From assembly GCA_030600745.1 (NCBI GenBank), contig JAUVLL010000034.1:1-14805 (forward strand): 14,805 nucleotides of DNA, written 5' to 3'. The notes beneath the pieces were generated by a model that saw nothing but the letters and a program-made list of their open reading frames with translations, was not told where the DNA came from and searched no databases. Origin of the DNA: Spirochaetaceae bacterium. GTDB lineage: Bacteria > Spirochaetota > Spirochaetia > B11-G9. Made by a program: the position numbers and the translations under genes. This document shows, in pieces, positions 7,925-14,805 of this stretch. How positions within the stretch are numbered: position 1 is the stretch's first letter; each line of letters starts with the position of its first letter.

Positions 7925-8762
7925 GATAAAAAAAATTGTTCGCTCGAATGTTATGGGTTTTTGTATGGGGGTAAAAGCTGTCATGCATAAGGTTGAGGAG
8001 CAGGTGGAATTAAATGGCAACACTGATATTTATACTTATGGACCCCTGATTCATAATCCTCAAGTGATCGAAAAGCTTCAATTGCAAGGTGTAAGTGCCA
8101 TAAAATCTCCCTTAAAAGGGGATGGGGGAACAATAATTATTAGAGCTCATGGTATTCATCCTGAAAAAAGAAAGAATTTTGTAGATGCAGGTTATAATGT
8201 TGTGGAGGGTACCTGCCCCAGAGTTCTCCGTTCTCAGAAAACTGTCAGCCAGTATAGCCGGAAGGGCTGGTTTATTGTAATTGTCGGTGATAAGGGGCAT
8301 GGTGAGGTTAAGGCAATAGTTGGTTGTGCGGATAAATATGATGTTATTCTTTCAGCGGCTGAAGCAGAAGAACTATACCTCCCTGAAAAAACTCTTGTAA
8401 TTGCCCAGACTACTCTTTCCAAAAGGGAATACAACGAAATATGCAGTATACTGGAAAGAAGAAAGCCTGATATTAAAATTATTAAGAGTATATGTCCGGC
8501 AACCAGTCAGCGGCAGGATTCTTTACATGAGCTGACATCACAGGTTGATGCAATTATAGTTATCGGTGGAAAGAACAGCGCCAACACCAGACGGCTTCAT
8601 TTAAGTGCACTTAAATCCGGAATACCATCATGGCATGTTGAGGATGTCTGTGATCTTCCGGATGATATATACGGTTTTGAAACGGTAGGTATAACTGCCG
8701 GGGCATCAACACCCAATTGGGTGATTGATCGAATAGAAGCAGCTCTTAAAAAAGGCATTTAG
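7917..8762 (+). CDS. ispH: 4-hydroxy-3-methylbut-2-enyl diphosphate reductase (IspH/LytB)
   Basis: IspH carries out the last step of the MEP pathway, reducing HMBPP to IPP and DMAPP with a [4Fe-4S] cluster. All family landmarks are visible in the 281 residues: cluster cysteines C16 (GFCMGV), C100 (GTCPRV) and C193 (SICPATSQRQ); substrate-binding H46 (GPLIHNPQV), H78 (IRAHGI) and H128; the catalytic glutamate E130 in GHGEV; T165/T166 in AQTTLS; and the NSAN region near 220-223. The GTG start at 7917 overlaps the end of the methyltransferase gene by 8 nt, with AGGA at 7906-7909 spaced 7 nt. The length is near the minimal form of the family, with no S1-domain fusion. Its presence shows the cell makes isoprenoids by the MEP route. 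Confidence 0.95.
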   Translation: MSKIKKIVRSNVMGFCMGVKAVMHKVEEQVELNGNTDIYTYGPLIHNPQVIEKLQLQGVSAIKSPLKGDGGTIIIRAHGIHPEKRKNFVDAGYNVVEGTCPRVLRSQKTVSQYSRKGWFIVIVGDKGHGEVKAIVGCADKYDVILSAAEAEELYLPEKTLVIAQTTLSKREYNEICSILERRKPDIKIIKSICPATSQRQDSLHELTSQVDAIIVIGGKNSANTRRLHLSALKSGIPSWHVEDVCDLPDDIYGFETVGITAGASTPNWVIDRIEAALKKGI

Positions 8763-8776
8763 GCTGTTAGGGAAGA

Positions 8777-8832
8777 TAGTAAAGGGTAAGACTGTCCTGA
8801 TACTCTAAGCCTACAGTCTTCTTTCCTTACTA
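8777..8832 (+). other. Stem-loop after ispH, possible 3' end structure
   Basis: AAGACTGT (8788-8795) pairs perfectly with ACAGTCTT (8813-8820) around a 17-nt loop. The stem is extended by TAGTAA (8777-8782) with TTACTA (8827-8832). The sequence after it is AAAAAATTT rather than a T run, so it is not a textbook terminator on this strand. It may protect or define the 3' end of the ispH message. Confidence 0.5.
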
Positions 8833-8852
8833 AAAAATTTATGTTATGTATA

Positions 8853-8881
8853 TTGACAACTGATATGTATTTTCGCATTAT
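8853..8881 (+). promoter_or_regulatory. Sigma70-like promoter of the thrS operon
   Basis: A perfect TTGACA (8853-8858) is followed after 17 nt by CATTAT (8876-8881, 4/6). The predicted start near 8888 coincides with the GGAGG ribosome binding site (8888-8892), so the leader would be only about 11 nt. That leaves no room for a T-box or other leader attenuator on this transcript. Confidence 0.65.
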
Positions 8882-8898
8882 CTAAACGGAGGAAATTA

Positions 8899-10632
8899 AT
8901 GGCAGATATTAGTATAGAAAAGATAAGGCATTCCATGGCACATGTGATGGCAGAAGCAGTTACAGGGTTGATTCCTGGAACAAAGGTAGCTATTGGTCCT
9001 TCAATTGATAATGGATTTTATTACGATTTTGATCTTCCCAGACCTCTTTCAGAAGAGGATCTGGAGGAAATTACCGTAAGAATGAAGGAAATTATAAACG
9101 GTAAGTATGATTTCAGAAAAAGAGTAGTAACCAGAAAAGAAGCGCAGGAGATGTTTTCTGATGAAAATTATAAATTAGAGCTTTTGCGTGCAATTCCTGA
9201 AGATGAGGATGTTTCTCTCTATAGTCAGGGCAATTTTACCGACCTGTGTCGTGGCCCCCATGTTGAAAATACATCGCAGCTAAATGCAGGAGCTTTCAAG
9301 CTTCTTTCCATAGCAGGTGCATATTGGAGAGGTAAGGAAACTAATCCCATGCTGACAAGGATTTATGGAACAGCATGGAGAAACCCAAAAGAGCTGCGTC
9401 TTTATCTTAAACAGAGAGAAGAGATGGAGAAAAGAGATCACCGAAAGCTGGGAAAGGCTCTGGATCTCTATTCTACTCATGAGGAGGCTGGCCCCGGATT
9501 GATATACTGGCATCCAAAGGGTGCCAGGATAAGGCTGGCAATTGAGGATTACTGGAGAGATGTGCATTATCGGAATGGATATGAGCTCCTCTATACACCT
9601 CATATAGGTAAAGCCTGGCTTTGGGAAACTTCAGGGCATCTGGGATTCTACAATGAGAGTATGTACAGTCCTATGGAAGTTGATGAAAATGACTATTATA
9701 TGAAACCAATGAACTGTCCTTTTCATATAATGATCTATAAGACTGACATAAGATCCTATAGAGAATTACCTCTGCGGTGGGCAGAACTTGGAACCGTATA
9801 CCGCTATGAGAAATCAGGTGCTCTTCATGGTTTACTCAGGGTGAGAGGGTTTACCCAGGATGATGCACATATTATCTGTACACCTTCCCAGGTAGAAGAA
9901 GAGATTCGTGAGGTATTGAAATTTTCTCTTAATATGTGGAAGGTCTTCGGTTTTACTAATATCAAAGCTTATCTGTCAACGCGGCCTGAAAAATATGTAG
10001 GCGAGCTGGATGACTGGGATACAGCTACTAACTCTCTTGAAAAAGCAATACAGGTAGAAGGGCTTGAATATGAAACAGATGAGGGTGGTGGTGTTTTCTA
10101 CGGACCCAAGATAGATCTTAAGATCAAGGATGCCATTGGACGGGAATGGCAAATGACAACTATTCAGTTTGATTTCAATCTTCCTGAACGATTTGATATG
10201 ACTTTTGTTGATAGTGATGGGAAGGAAAAACGTCCTTATATGATACACAGAGCACTTTTAGGATCTATTGAACGATTTTTTGGTGTCCTGATTGAACATT
10301 ACGCAGGGGCTTTCCCTGTCTGGCTCTCTCCTGTTCAGGTAAGGATAATACCTGTTGCTGAAGCATTTAACACCTTTGGGGATGATATTCTTAAGAAGTT
10401 GAAACTGAGCGGTATCAGAGCAGAAATAGATAAATCTGACAGCCGGATGAATGCAAAAATCAGAAATGCCCAGAAAGAAAAGATTCCCTATATGATTATT
10501 CTTGGTGAAAAAGAGGTGGAGTCGAATTCAGTATCACTTAGACTCCGGACGGGTGAACAGATAAATGGTATTCCTATTGATAAGTTTATTAGTGATACTC
10601 TTTTAAAGATAGAGAATAAGGATCTCATTTGA
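8899..10632 (+). CDS. thrS: Threonine--tRNA ligase, lacking the TGS domain
   Basis: ThrRS charges tRNA-Thr with threonine. The 577-residue enzyme begins directly with the second additional (editing) domain: H11-SMA-H15, then C117-RGP-H121, the HxxxH and CxxxH sites that hydrolyse seryl-tRNA-Thr. The class II catalytic core follows: motif 2 region MKPMNCPFHI with zinc ligand C273, YRYEKSGALHGLLRVRGFTQ, DDAHIIC with H324, YGPKIDL, and motif 3 HRALLGSIERF. An anticodon-binding domain (from about 475, PVQVRIIPVAE) ends the protein. The N-terminal TGS domain of about 60 residues found in E. coli ThrRS (642 residues) is absent. The region upstream of 8899 is a promoter and ribosome binding site, so this is not a mis-called start. 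GGAGG at 8888-8892 supports the ATG. Its stop overlaps the next gene by 4 nt. Confidence 0.97.
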   Translation: MADISIEKIRHSMAHVMAEAVTGLIPGTKVAIGPSIDNGFYYDFDLPRPLSEEDLEEITVRMKEIINGKYDFRKRVVTRKEAQEMFSDENYKLELLRAIPEDEDVSLYSQGNFTDLCRGPHVENTSQLNAGAFKLLSIAGAYWRGKETNPMLTRIYGTAWRNPKELRLYLKQREEMEKRDHRKLGKALDLYSTHEEAGPGLIYWHPKGARIRLAIEDYWRDVHYRNGYELLYTPHIGKAWLWETSGHLGFYNESMYSPMEVDENDYYMKPMNCPFHIMIYKTDIRSYRELPLRWAELGTVYRYEKSGALHGLLRVRGFTQDDAHIICTPSQVEEEIREVLKFSLNMWKVFGFTNIKAYLSTRPEKYVGELDDWDTATNSLEKAIQVEGLEYETDEGGGVFYGPKIDLKIKDAIGREWQMTTIQFDFNLPERFDMTFVDSDGKEKRPYMIHRALLGSIERFFGVLIEHYAGAFPVWLSPVQVRIIPVAEAFNTFGDDILKKLKLSGIRAEIDKSDSRMNAKIRNAQKEKIPYMIILGEKEVESNSVSLRLRTGEQINGIPIDKFISDTLLKIENKDLI

Positions 10633-11360
10633 TCTTCAATATTTACTCATGGATTTTCCCGGCGGCTGTTTTTGCAGCTGCCGGATTGAGTAATTTAACT
10701 TCCAGTGTTAAGTACAAACGTAACCCTGACAGAGCGGTAAGAAATAGAATAATTTGGTTTTCTTTAAATATCTCTTTCTCAATTGGTTTATTAGCAGTAT
10801 CGGCATTTATTTTTAACTGGTCTGAAGTGGATTGGAGTATTAATCACCTCTATTTTGCACTGGCAGTATTCACCGCTTTTTATCTGAGCTTTATGATGAA
10901 ATTCATTATTGGTGTTCCTTTGATTCTTTTCCTTTCAGCTGCAGTTCTCTTTTTTACTATTTATTTGCAGGATTGGAATCCTGCTTCTTCAGGAGATATT
11001 TTGGCAGGATTTAGAATTTTATCCAATAGTCAAAACACAATAATGGCTGAAGTTCATGAAAGAGGACAGCCTGTTGTCTTTATTGAAGGAGAGGATTTAA
11101 AATTGACTCTGGTTTTTGAATCTTTAATTATCAGCAGGTATCTGTTTTTTATAGACTCTAAGAGATATTATAAAATGATAACTTCATCATCTGAAGTGAA
11201 TAAATCCGGATTTCAGGATAGAATAATTATCTGGTTAGCATCAAATACTTCCCTTGTATCTCGATTTGTCTATAAGATTGATATTGGAGATCAGCCGCTG
11301 CTTCATTTGTACAGTATTGAAATTGATGCAGATCAGAAAAATATTTCTATTGGAAATTGA
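10629..11360 (+). CDS. Hypothetical membrane protein with four N-terminal helices
   Basis: I do not recognise this 243-residue protein. The first 115 residues hold four likely membrane helices (about 6-22, 41-63, 73-90, 92-113), with a basic loop KYKRNPDRAVRNR between the first two. The remaining 130 residues form a soluble, probably beta-rich domain (QPVVFIEGEDLKLTLVFESLIISRYLFF and after) with no cysteine or histidine cluster and no known enzyme motif. It starts at TTG 10629, overlapping the thrS stop (TTGA), with AAGGA at 10618-10622 placed 6 nt before. No in-frame ATG lies nearby, so translation is probably coupled to thrS. It sits in a tight run with thrS, a WGR-domain gene and pgsA. The basic loop would be cytoplasmic under the positive-inside rule, but the overall topology is not certain. 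Confidence 0.78.
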   Translation: MIFNIYSWIFPAAVFAAAGLSNLTSSVKYKRNPDRAVRNRIIWFSLNISFSIGLLAVSAFIFNWSEVDWSINHLYFALAVFTAFYLSFMMKFIIGVPLILFLSAAVLFFTIYLQDWNPASSGDILAGFRILSNSQNTIMAEVHERGQPVVFIEGEDLKLTLVFESLIISRYLFFIDSKRYYKMITSSSEVNKSGFQDRIIIWLASNTSLVSRFVYKIDIGDQPLLHLYSIEIDADQKNISIGN

Positions 11361-11392
11361 TTCTATTGAAGTATTTGCCGAAACATAAGACT

Positions 11393-11683
11393 ATGACTAT
11401 CACATTCTACAAACAAACAGCAGCATCTACCAGATACTATACAATACATGATCGGCAGGGGGATCTTTTTTCACCATATACATTTACATCAGTTTGGGGT
11501 AAAGTGTTACAATCCGGACATGAGAAGGTCTTTGTTTTTGATTCAAGGAAGGAAATGGATAGAAAACTACGTTTCCTTATTAAAAAGAGAATTGAATCAG
11601 GATATAAAGTACTCTATAGTTTTTCCAGAGGCAGTACGTATACAGAGTTTTTTAAATCAATCAGAGATATTCAGGCAGGTTAA
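11393..11683 (+). CDS. Small WGR-domain protein
   Basis: The 96-residue product is essentially a single WGR domain. It shows RYYTIHDRQGDLFSPYTF, the central W35-G36 followed by K37 where the usual motif has R, an aromatic VFVFDSRKEM step, and the helix KLRFLIKKRIESGYKVLYSF closing with the typical K-x-x-x-GY. WGR domains in PARP enzymes bind DNA ends and relay damage signals, and stand-alone bacterial versions are mostly uncharacterised. A nucleic-acid role is therefore a family-based guess. An in-frame TTG at 11357 (overlapping the previous stop as TTGA) would add 12 residues, MILLKYLPKHKT. The domain needs only the ATG at 11393, whose upstream Shine-Dalgarno is weak, so the start is uncertain. 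It lies 23 nt before pgsA. Confidence 0.75.
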   Translation: MTITFYKQTAASTRYYTIHDRQGDLFSPYTFTSVWGKVLQSGHEKVFVFDSRKEMDRKLRFLIKKRIESGYKVLYSFSRGSTYTEFFKSIRDIQAG

Positions 11684-11706
11684 ATAAATGATAAAAGGGA
11701 ATGATG

Positions 11707-12282
11707 ATGACTTTACCAAATAAAATTACTGTTGCACGTATTGTTTTAGCACCATTATTTTTTGTTAGTTATTTTCTACCTCTCTGGACAGGCAGGTTTA
11801 ATGGAGTTTCTGCATATTTAATTCTGATTATTTTTGCGGGTATAGAAATATCAGATTTTCTGGATGGGTATCTGGCCCGTAAACATGACCTTGTGACTGA
11901 TCTGGGGAAGGTAATGGACCCTTTTGCTGATGTATTGAGCAGAATTACTTACTTCCTTTGTTTTGCTTTCACCGGGCTTATGCCTTTATGGGTTTTTCTA
12001 ATAATAATTTATCGTGAACTGGCTATAACTTTTCTAAGAATGATGATGATGAGCCGGGGGATTGTTGTTGCTGCATCTCTGTGGGGGAAGTTGAAAGCAA
12101 TCACCTATGCTGTATCCGGAATTCTTGGGGTTCTTGTTGTCGGTTTTGATCGATTAGGTATTCTTTCAGACTATCTGGACATTTTAAAGATAACACTATT
12201 AATAGTTTTCTATTTTTCTGCTGCAGCTGCTGTTGGGTCGTTTTTGGCTTATCTGAAAGCATCGAAGAGGATAAATAACTGA
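11707..12282 (+). CDS. pgsA: CDP-diacylglycerol--glycerol-3-phosphate 3-phosphatidyltransferase (PgsA family)
   Basis: This inner-membrane enzyme joins CDP-diacylglycerol with glycerol 3-phosphate to give phosphatidylglycerophosphate, the precursor of phosphatidylglycerol. The CDP-alcohol phosphatidyltransferase signature is complete: D50, D53-G54, A57-R58, G67, D71 and D75 (DFLDGYLARKHDLVTDLG, then DPFAD), the ligands for two metal ions. Several membrane helices surround it (about 7-26, 34-50, 80-105, 125-145, 160-185). Three ATG codons stand in tandem at 11701, 11704 and 11707. GGGA at 11697-11700 is spaced 6 nt from the third, so 11707 (MTLPNKIT, 191 residues) is preferred. A related CDP-alcohol transferase cannot be fully excluded, but the MTLPNKIT start and DPFAD motif favour PgsA. 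It is the last protein gene before the rRNA operon. Confidence 0.9.
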   Translation: MTLPNKITVARIVLAPLFFVSYFLPLWTGRFNGVSAYLILIIFAGIEISDFLDGYLARKHDLVTDLGKVMDPFADVLSRITYFLCFAFTGLMPLWVFLIIIYRELAITFLRMMMMSRGIVVAASLWGKLKAITYAVSGILGVLVVGFDRLGILSDYLDILKITLLIVFYFSAAAAVGSFLAYLKASKRINN

Positions 12283-12359
12283 AACTGTTTTGTATACTTT
12301 ATTTTTTATATATTCATATAGTTTTTTACCTAAAAATATAAAAAATAAAATTATCTCTA

Positions 12360-12388
12360 TTGACATTAGATAGGGTTTAAAGTACTTT
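12360..12388 (+). promoter_or_regulatory. rRNA promoter P1
   Basis: A perfect TTGACA (12360-12365) is followed by a 17-nt spacer and a weak TACTTT (12383-12388). The A/T-only tract upstream is well placed as an UP element, a common feature of strong rRNA promoters. Confidence 0.6.
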
Positions 12389-12527
12389 ATTCAAAGCTTC
12401 AGTTGGGACGTAGTTGTCCCATCGATCTTAAAAAAACAATATACGTACTGATGTGCAGAGCTTGTTTATTTTCAGATTTACTAATTGAATGCGCTTGAAA
12501 CTTTCTTGTTTATAACCGCAGAAGCGG

Positions 12528-12557
12528 TTGACATTAAGCAGGAATATTTGATATAAG
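12528..12557 (+). promoter_or_regulatory. rRNA promoter P2
   Basis: A perfect TTGACA (12528-12533) and TATAAG (12552-12557, 5/6) are separated by 18 nt. Transcription would start near 12564, just before the first GTTAACGGG repeat. This is the best promoter match in the window. Confidence 0.75.
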
Positions 12558-12610
12558 TACGGACGCTGTTAACGGGCACCAGGCAACTGAGAAGTTAACG
12601 GGAGAGAAGG

Positions 12611-12622
12611 TCTTTAAAAGAA
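12611..12622 (+). promoter_or_regulatory. boxA-like antitermination element, rRNA leader
   Basis: TCTTTAAAAGAA resembles the rRNA antitermination boxA (E. coli TGCTCTTTAACA), the site bound by NusB-NusE. The same 12 nt recur before 23S at 14673-14684, which supports the call. Confidence 0.65.
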
Positions 12623-12657
12623 GAAATAGGGAAGGGAAGGAAAAAGAGAGATAGAAG
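12612..12657 (+). other. 5' strand of the 16S precursor processing stem
   Basis: This purine-rich tract is complementary, with few mismatches, to the pyrimidine-rich tract at 14364-14411 after 16S. The two enclose the 16S sequence and would form the long double strand normally cut by RNase III. Confidence 0.75.
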
Positions 12658-12720
12658 GGTCAGGGAGAGTCAGCAGGTTCGTAAGGACGTGAGTTGGCAG
12701 AGCAAACTAAAGTTTATAAG

Positions 12721-12740
12721 TTAGCATCTTCGGATGCTAA
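12721..12740 (+). other. cUUCGg tetraloop hairpin just before 16S
   Basis: TTAGCATC (12721-12728) pairs perfectly with GATGCTAA (12733-12740) around TTCG, giving the very stable C(UUCG)G loop. It ends about 6 nt before the predicted mature 16S 5' end. Confidence 0.75.
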
Positions 12741-12746
12741 AAATAT

Positions 12747-14292
<1,546 letters not shown>

Positions 14293-14363
14293 GATAAGAA
14301 AGGTGGAATGGCTAGTCACCATTCCGAAAACAAATAAGTGTCGTATGACACAAAGCTCTTAGG

Positions 14364-14411
14364 CTTCTGATATCTTTCTTTCTTCCTTTCCTTCCCCGTT
14401 TCTTCTTAAAA
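14364..14411 (+). other. 3' strand of the 16S precursor processing stem
   Basis: The pyrimidine-rich tract pairs with the leader at 12612-12657. The best blocks are CTTCTTAAAA with the boxA-proximal TTTAAAAGAAG, and the CTTTCCTTCCC area with GGGAAGGGAAGG. Confidence 0.75.
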
Positions 14412-14526
14412 CATTTAGATTTTTTTAAAATAAATAATCTATATGGGCTGGTCGCAAACAAGTTTGCTGCTCGCCTGTGAGTCGTACCGGAAGGACGAAG
14501 TCCTGAGGAACGATCTCAGCATCCAT

Positions 14527-14600
14527 GGGCCTGTAGCTCAGTTGGTTAGAGCGCGCGCCTGATAAGCGCGAGGTCACAAGTTCAACTCTTGTCAGGCCCA
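14527..14600 (+). tRNA. tRNA-Ile (anticodon GAU)
   Basis: A full 74-nt cloverleaf is visible: acceptor GGGCCTG / CAGGCCC, D arm GCTC..GAGC, anticodon arm CGCGC-CTGATAA-GCGCG with anticodon GAT, variable loop AGGTC, and T arm ACAAG-TTCAACT-CTTGT. The discriminator is A. The 3' CCA is not encoded (the DNA continues TAA), so it must be added by the CCA enzyme. Its place between 16S and 23S is standard for this tRNA. Confidence 0.97.
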
Positions 14601-14672
14601 TAATAGTATCGATTGATATTATTATAGTGCTGTCAGATGTCGAAATGTAACCACATCTAAGGCACATAATGT

Positions 14673-14684
14673 TCTTTAAAAGAA
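14673..14684 (+). promoter_or_regulatory. boxA-like element upstream of 23S
   Basis: An exact copy of the leader's TCTTTAAAAGAA, here preceded by GT so that TGTTCTTTAAAA is even closer to the E. coli consensus. A boxA before 23S is typical of bacterial rRNA operons. Confidence 0.65.
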
Positions 14685-14687
14685 AGA

Positions 14688-14717
14688 CTTAATACTGAAG
14701 AGGGAGTAAGTATTAAG
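14688..14717 (+). other. Hairpin between boxA and 23S
   Basis: CTTAATACT (14688-14696) pairs perfectly with AGTATTAAG (14709-14717) around a 12-nt loop. It may help 23S precursor processing. The 23S 3' flank lies outside the window, so the main 23S stem cannot be checked. Confidence 0.6.
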
Positions 14718-14745
14718 GCAATAGGGAAGGATTACAGAGTAATAT

Positions 14746-14805
14746 GGTCAAGCGAATAAGGGTCTACGGTGGATGCCTTGGAGCTATCTGACGAAGAAGG
14801 GCGTG
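14746..14805 (+). rRNA. rrl: 23S ribosomal RNA, 5' end only
   Basis: GGTCAAGCGAATAAGGG followed by CTACGGTGGATGCC matches the conserved 5' end of bacterial 23S rRNA (E. coli GGTTAAGCGACTAAGCG..). Only about 60 nt lie inside the window; the gene runs off the right edge. Confidence 0.95.

Larger units (their letters stand above)
12283..12746 (+). promoter_or_regulatory. rRNA operon promoter and leader region
   Basis: This 464-nt stretch holds no gene. At its start is a weak AT-only hairpin (TATAT 12307-12311 / ATATA 12316-12320) followed by six T, a possible end for pgsA transcripts. An almost pure A/T tract (about 12330-12355) may act as an UP element before promoter P1, and P2 lies 150 nt downstream. 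The leader then contains a GGGAC/GTCCC hairpin (12405-12409 / 12416-12420), the direct repeat GTTAACGGG (12568-12576 and 12594-12602), a boxA (12611-12622), the purine-rich strand of the 16S processing stem, and a cUUCGg hairpin next to 16S. Confidence 0.8.

Noticed and set aside
8763..8898. T-box or threonine attenuator ahead of thrS
   Set aside because: The promoter places the transcript start about 11 nt before the ATG, the stem-loop lies upstream of it, and no T-box consensus sequence is visible.
11448..11687. An alternative 79-codon frame overlapping the WGR gene
   Set aside because: It has no ribosome binding site or domain, while the overlapping frame has a clear WGR domain.
14479..14520. 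Possible hammerhead-like ribozyme, suggested by GGACGAAGTCC next to CTGAGGAACGA
   Set aside because: The required CUGAUGA core and GAAA strand are not in the correct order, so only the hairpins are reported.
14425..14667. An 80-codon minus-strand reading frame across the spacer and tRNA
   Set aside because: It is the antisense of tRNA-Ile and flanking structured RNA. The peptide LVTSRLSGARSNQLSYRPM is a familiar spurious translation of antisense tRNA.

Overview
The window is a co-oriented (+ strand), low-GC bacterial chromosome segment. It carries housekeeping genes followed by the start of an rRNA operon. The 16S rRNA (5' region with the GGCGGCGCGTTTTAAGCATG stretch), the ThrRS without a TGS domain, and the gene content suggest a spirochaete, probably a free-living or marine Spirochaetaceae/Spirochaeta-like organism. 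This placement is made by eye, without a database comparison. I see no mobile element, CRISPR array, integrase or prophage gene.

Layout. (1) 61-1498: a biotin-protein ligase without a DNA-binding domain, then an HD-domain hydrolase. (2) 1499-3444: groEL alone, without groES or a CIRCE operator, read from a sigma70-like promoter and closed by a clear terminator. (3) 3471-3764: a 97-residue orphan protein. (4) 3772-7272: promoter, yajC, secD, secF (the membrane-side helper complex of Sec protein export), ending in a hairpin. (5) 7295-8762: a class I O-methyltransferase overlapping ispH (last step of the MEP isoprenoid pathway). (6) 8853-12282: promoter, thrS, a 4-TM protein of unknown function, a small WGR-domain protein, and pgsA (phosphatidylglycerophosphate synthase). 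The first three genes abut or overlap, so this looks like one operon. (7) 12283-14805: tandem rRNA promoters, boxA, processing stems, complete 16S rRNA, a structured spacer with tRNA-Ile(GAU), a second boxA, and the first 60 nt of 23S rRNA.

How it works together. The protein genes serve protein folding and export (GroEL, YajC-SecD-SecF), translation (ThrRS, rRNA, tRNA) and lipid or isoprenoid synthesis (BirA modifying biotin enzymes, IspH, PgsA). Three protein-gene promoter candidates (groEL, yajC, thrS) share a TTGaca-like box, exactly 17 nt, and a TATaat-like box, so a conventional vegetative sigma factor fits.

There is no obvious new defence or mobile system here. The most interesting leads are modest: a SecF with an enlarged first periplasmic domain and a rewritten DFTGG motif; the two uncharacterised genes between thrS and pgsA; a compact structured RNA block in the 16S-tRNA spacer; a precursor hairpin covering part of the anti-Shine-Dalgarno sequence; and boxA copies, one of which lies inside the 16S processing stem.
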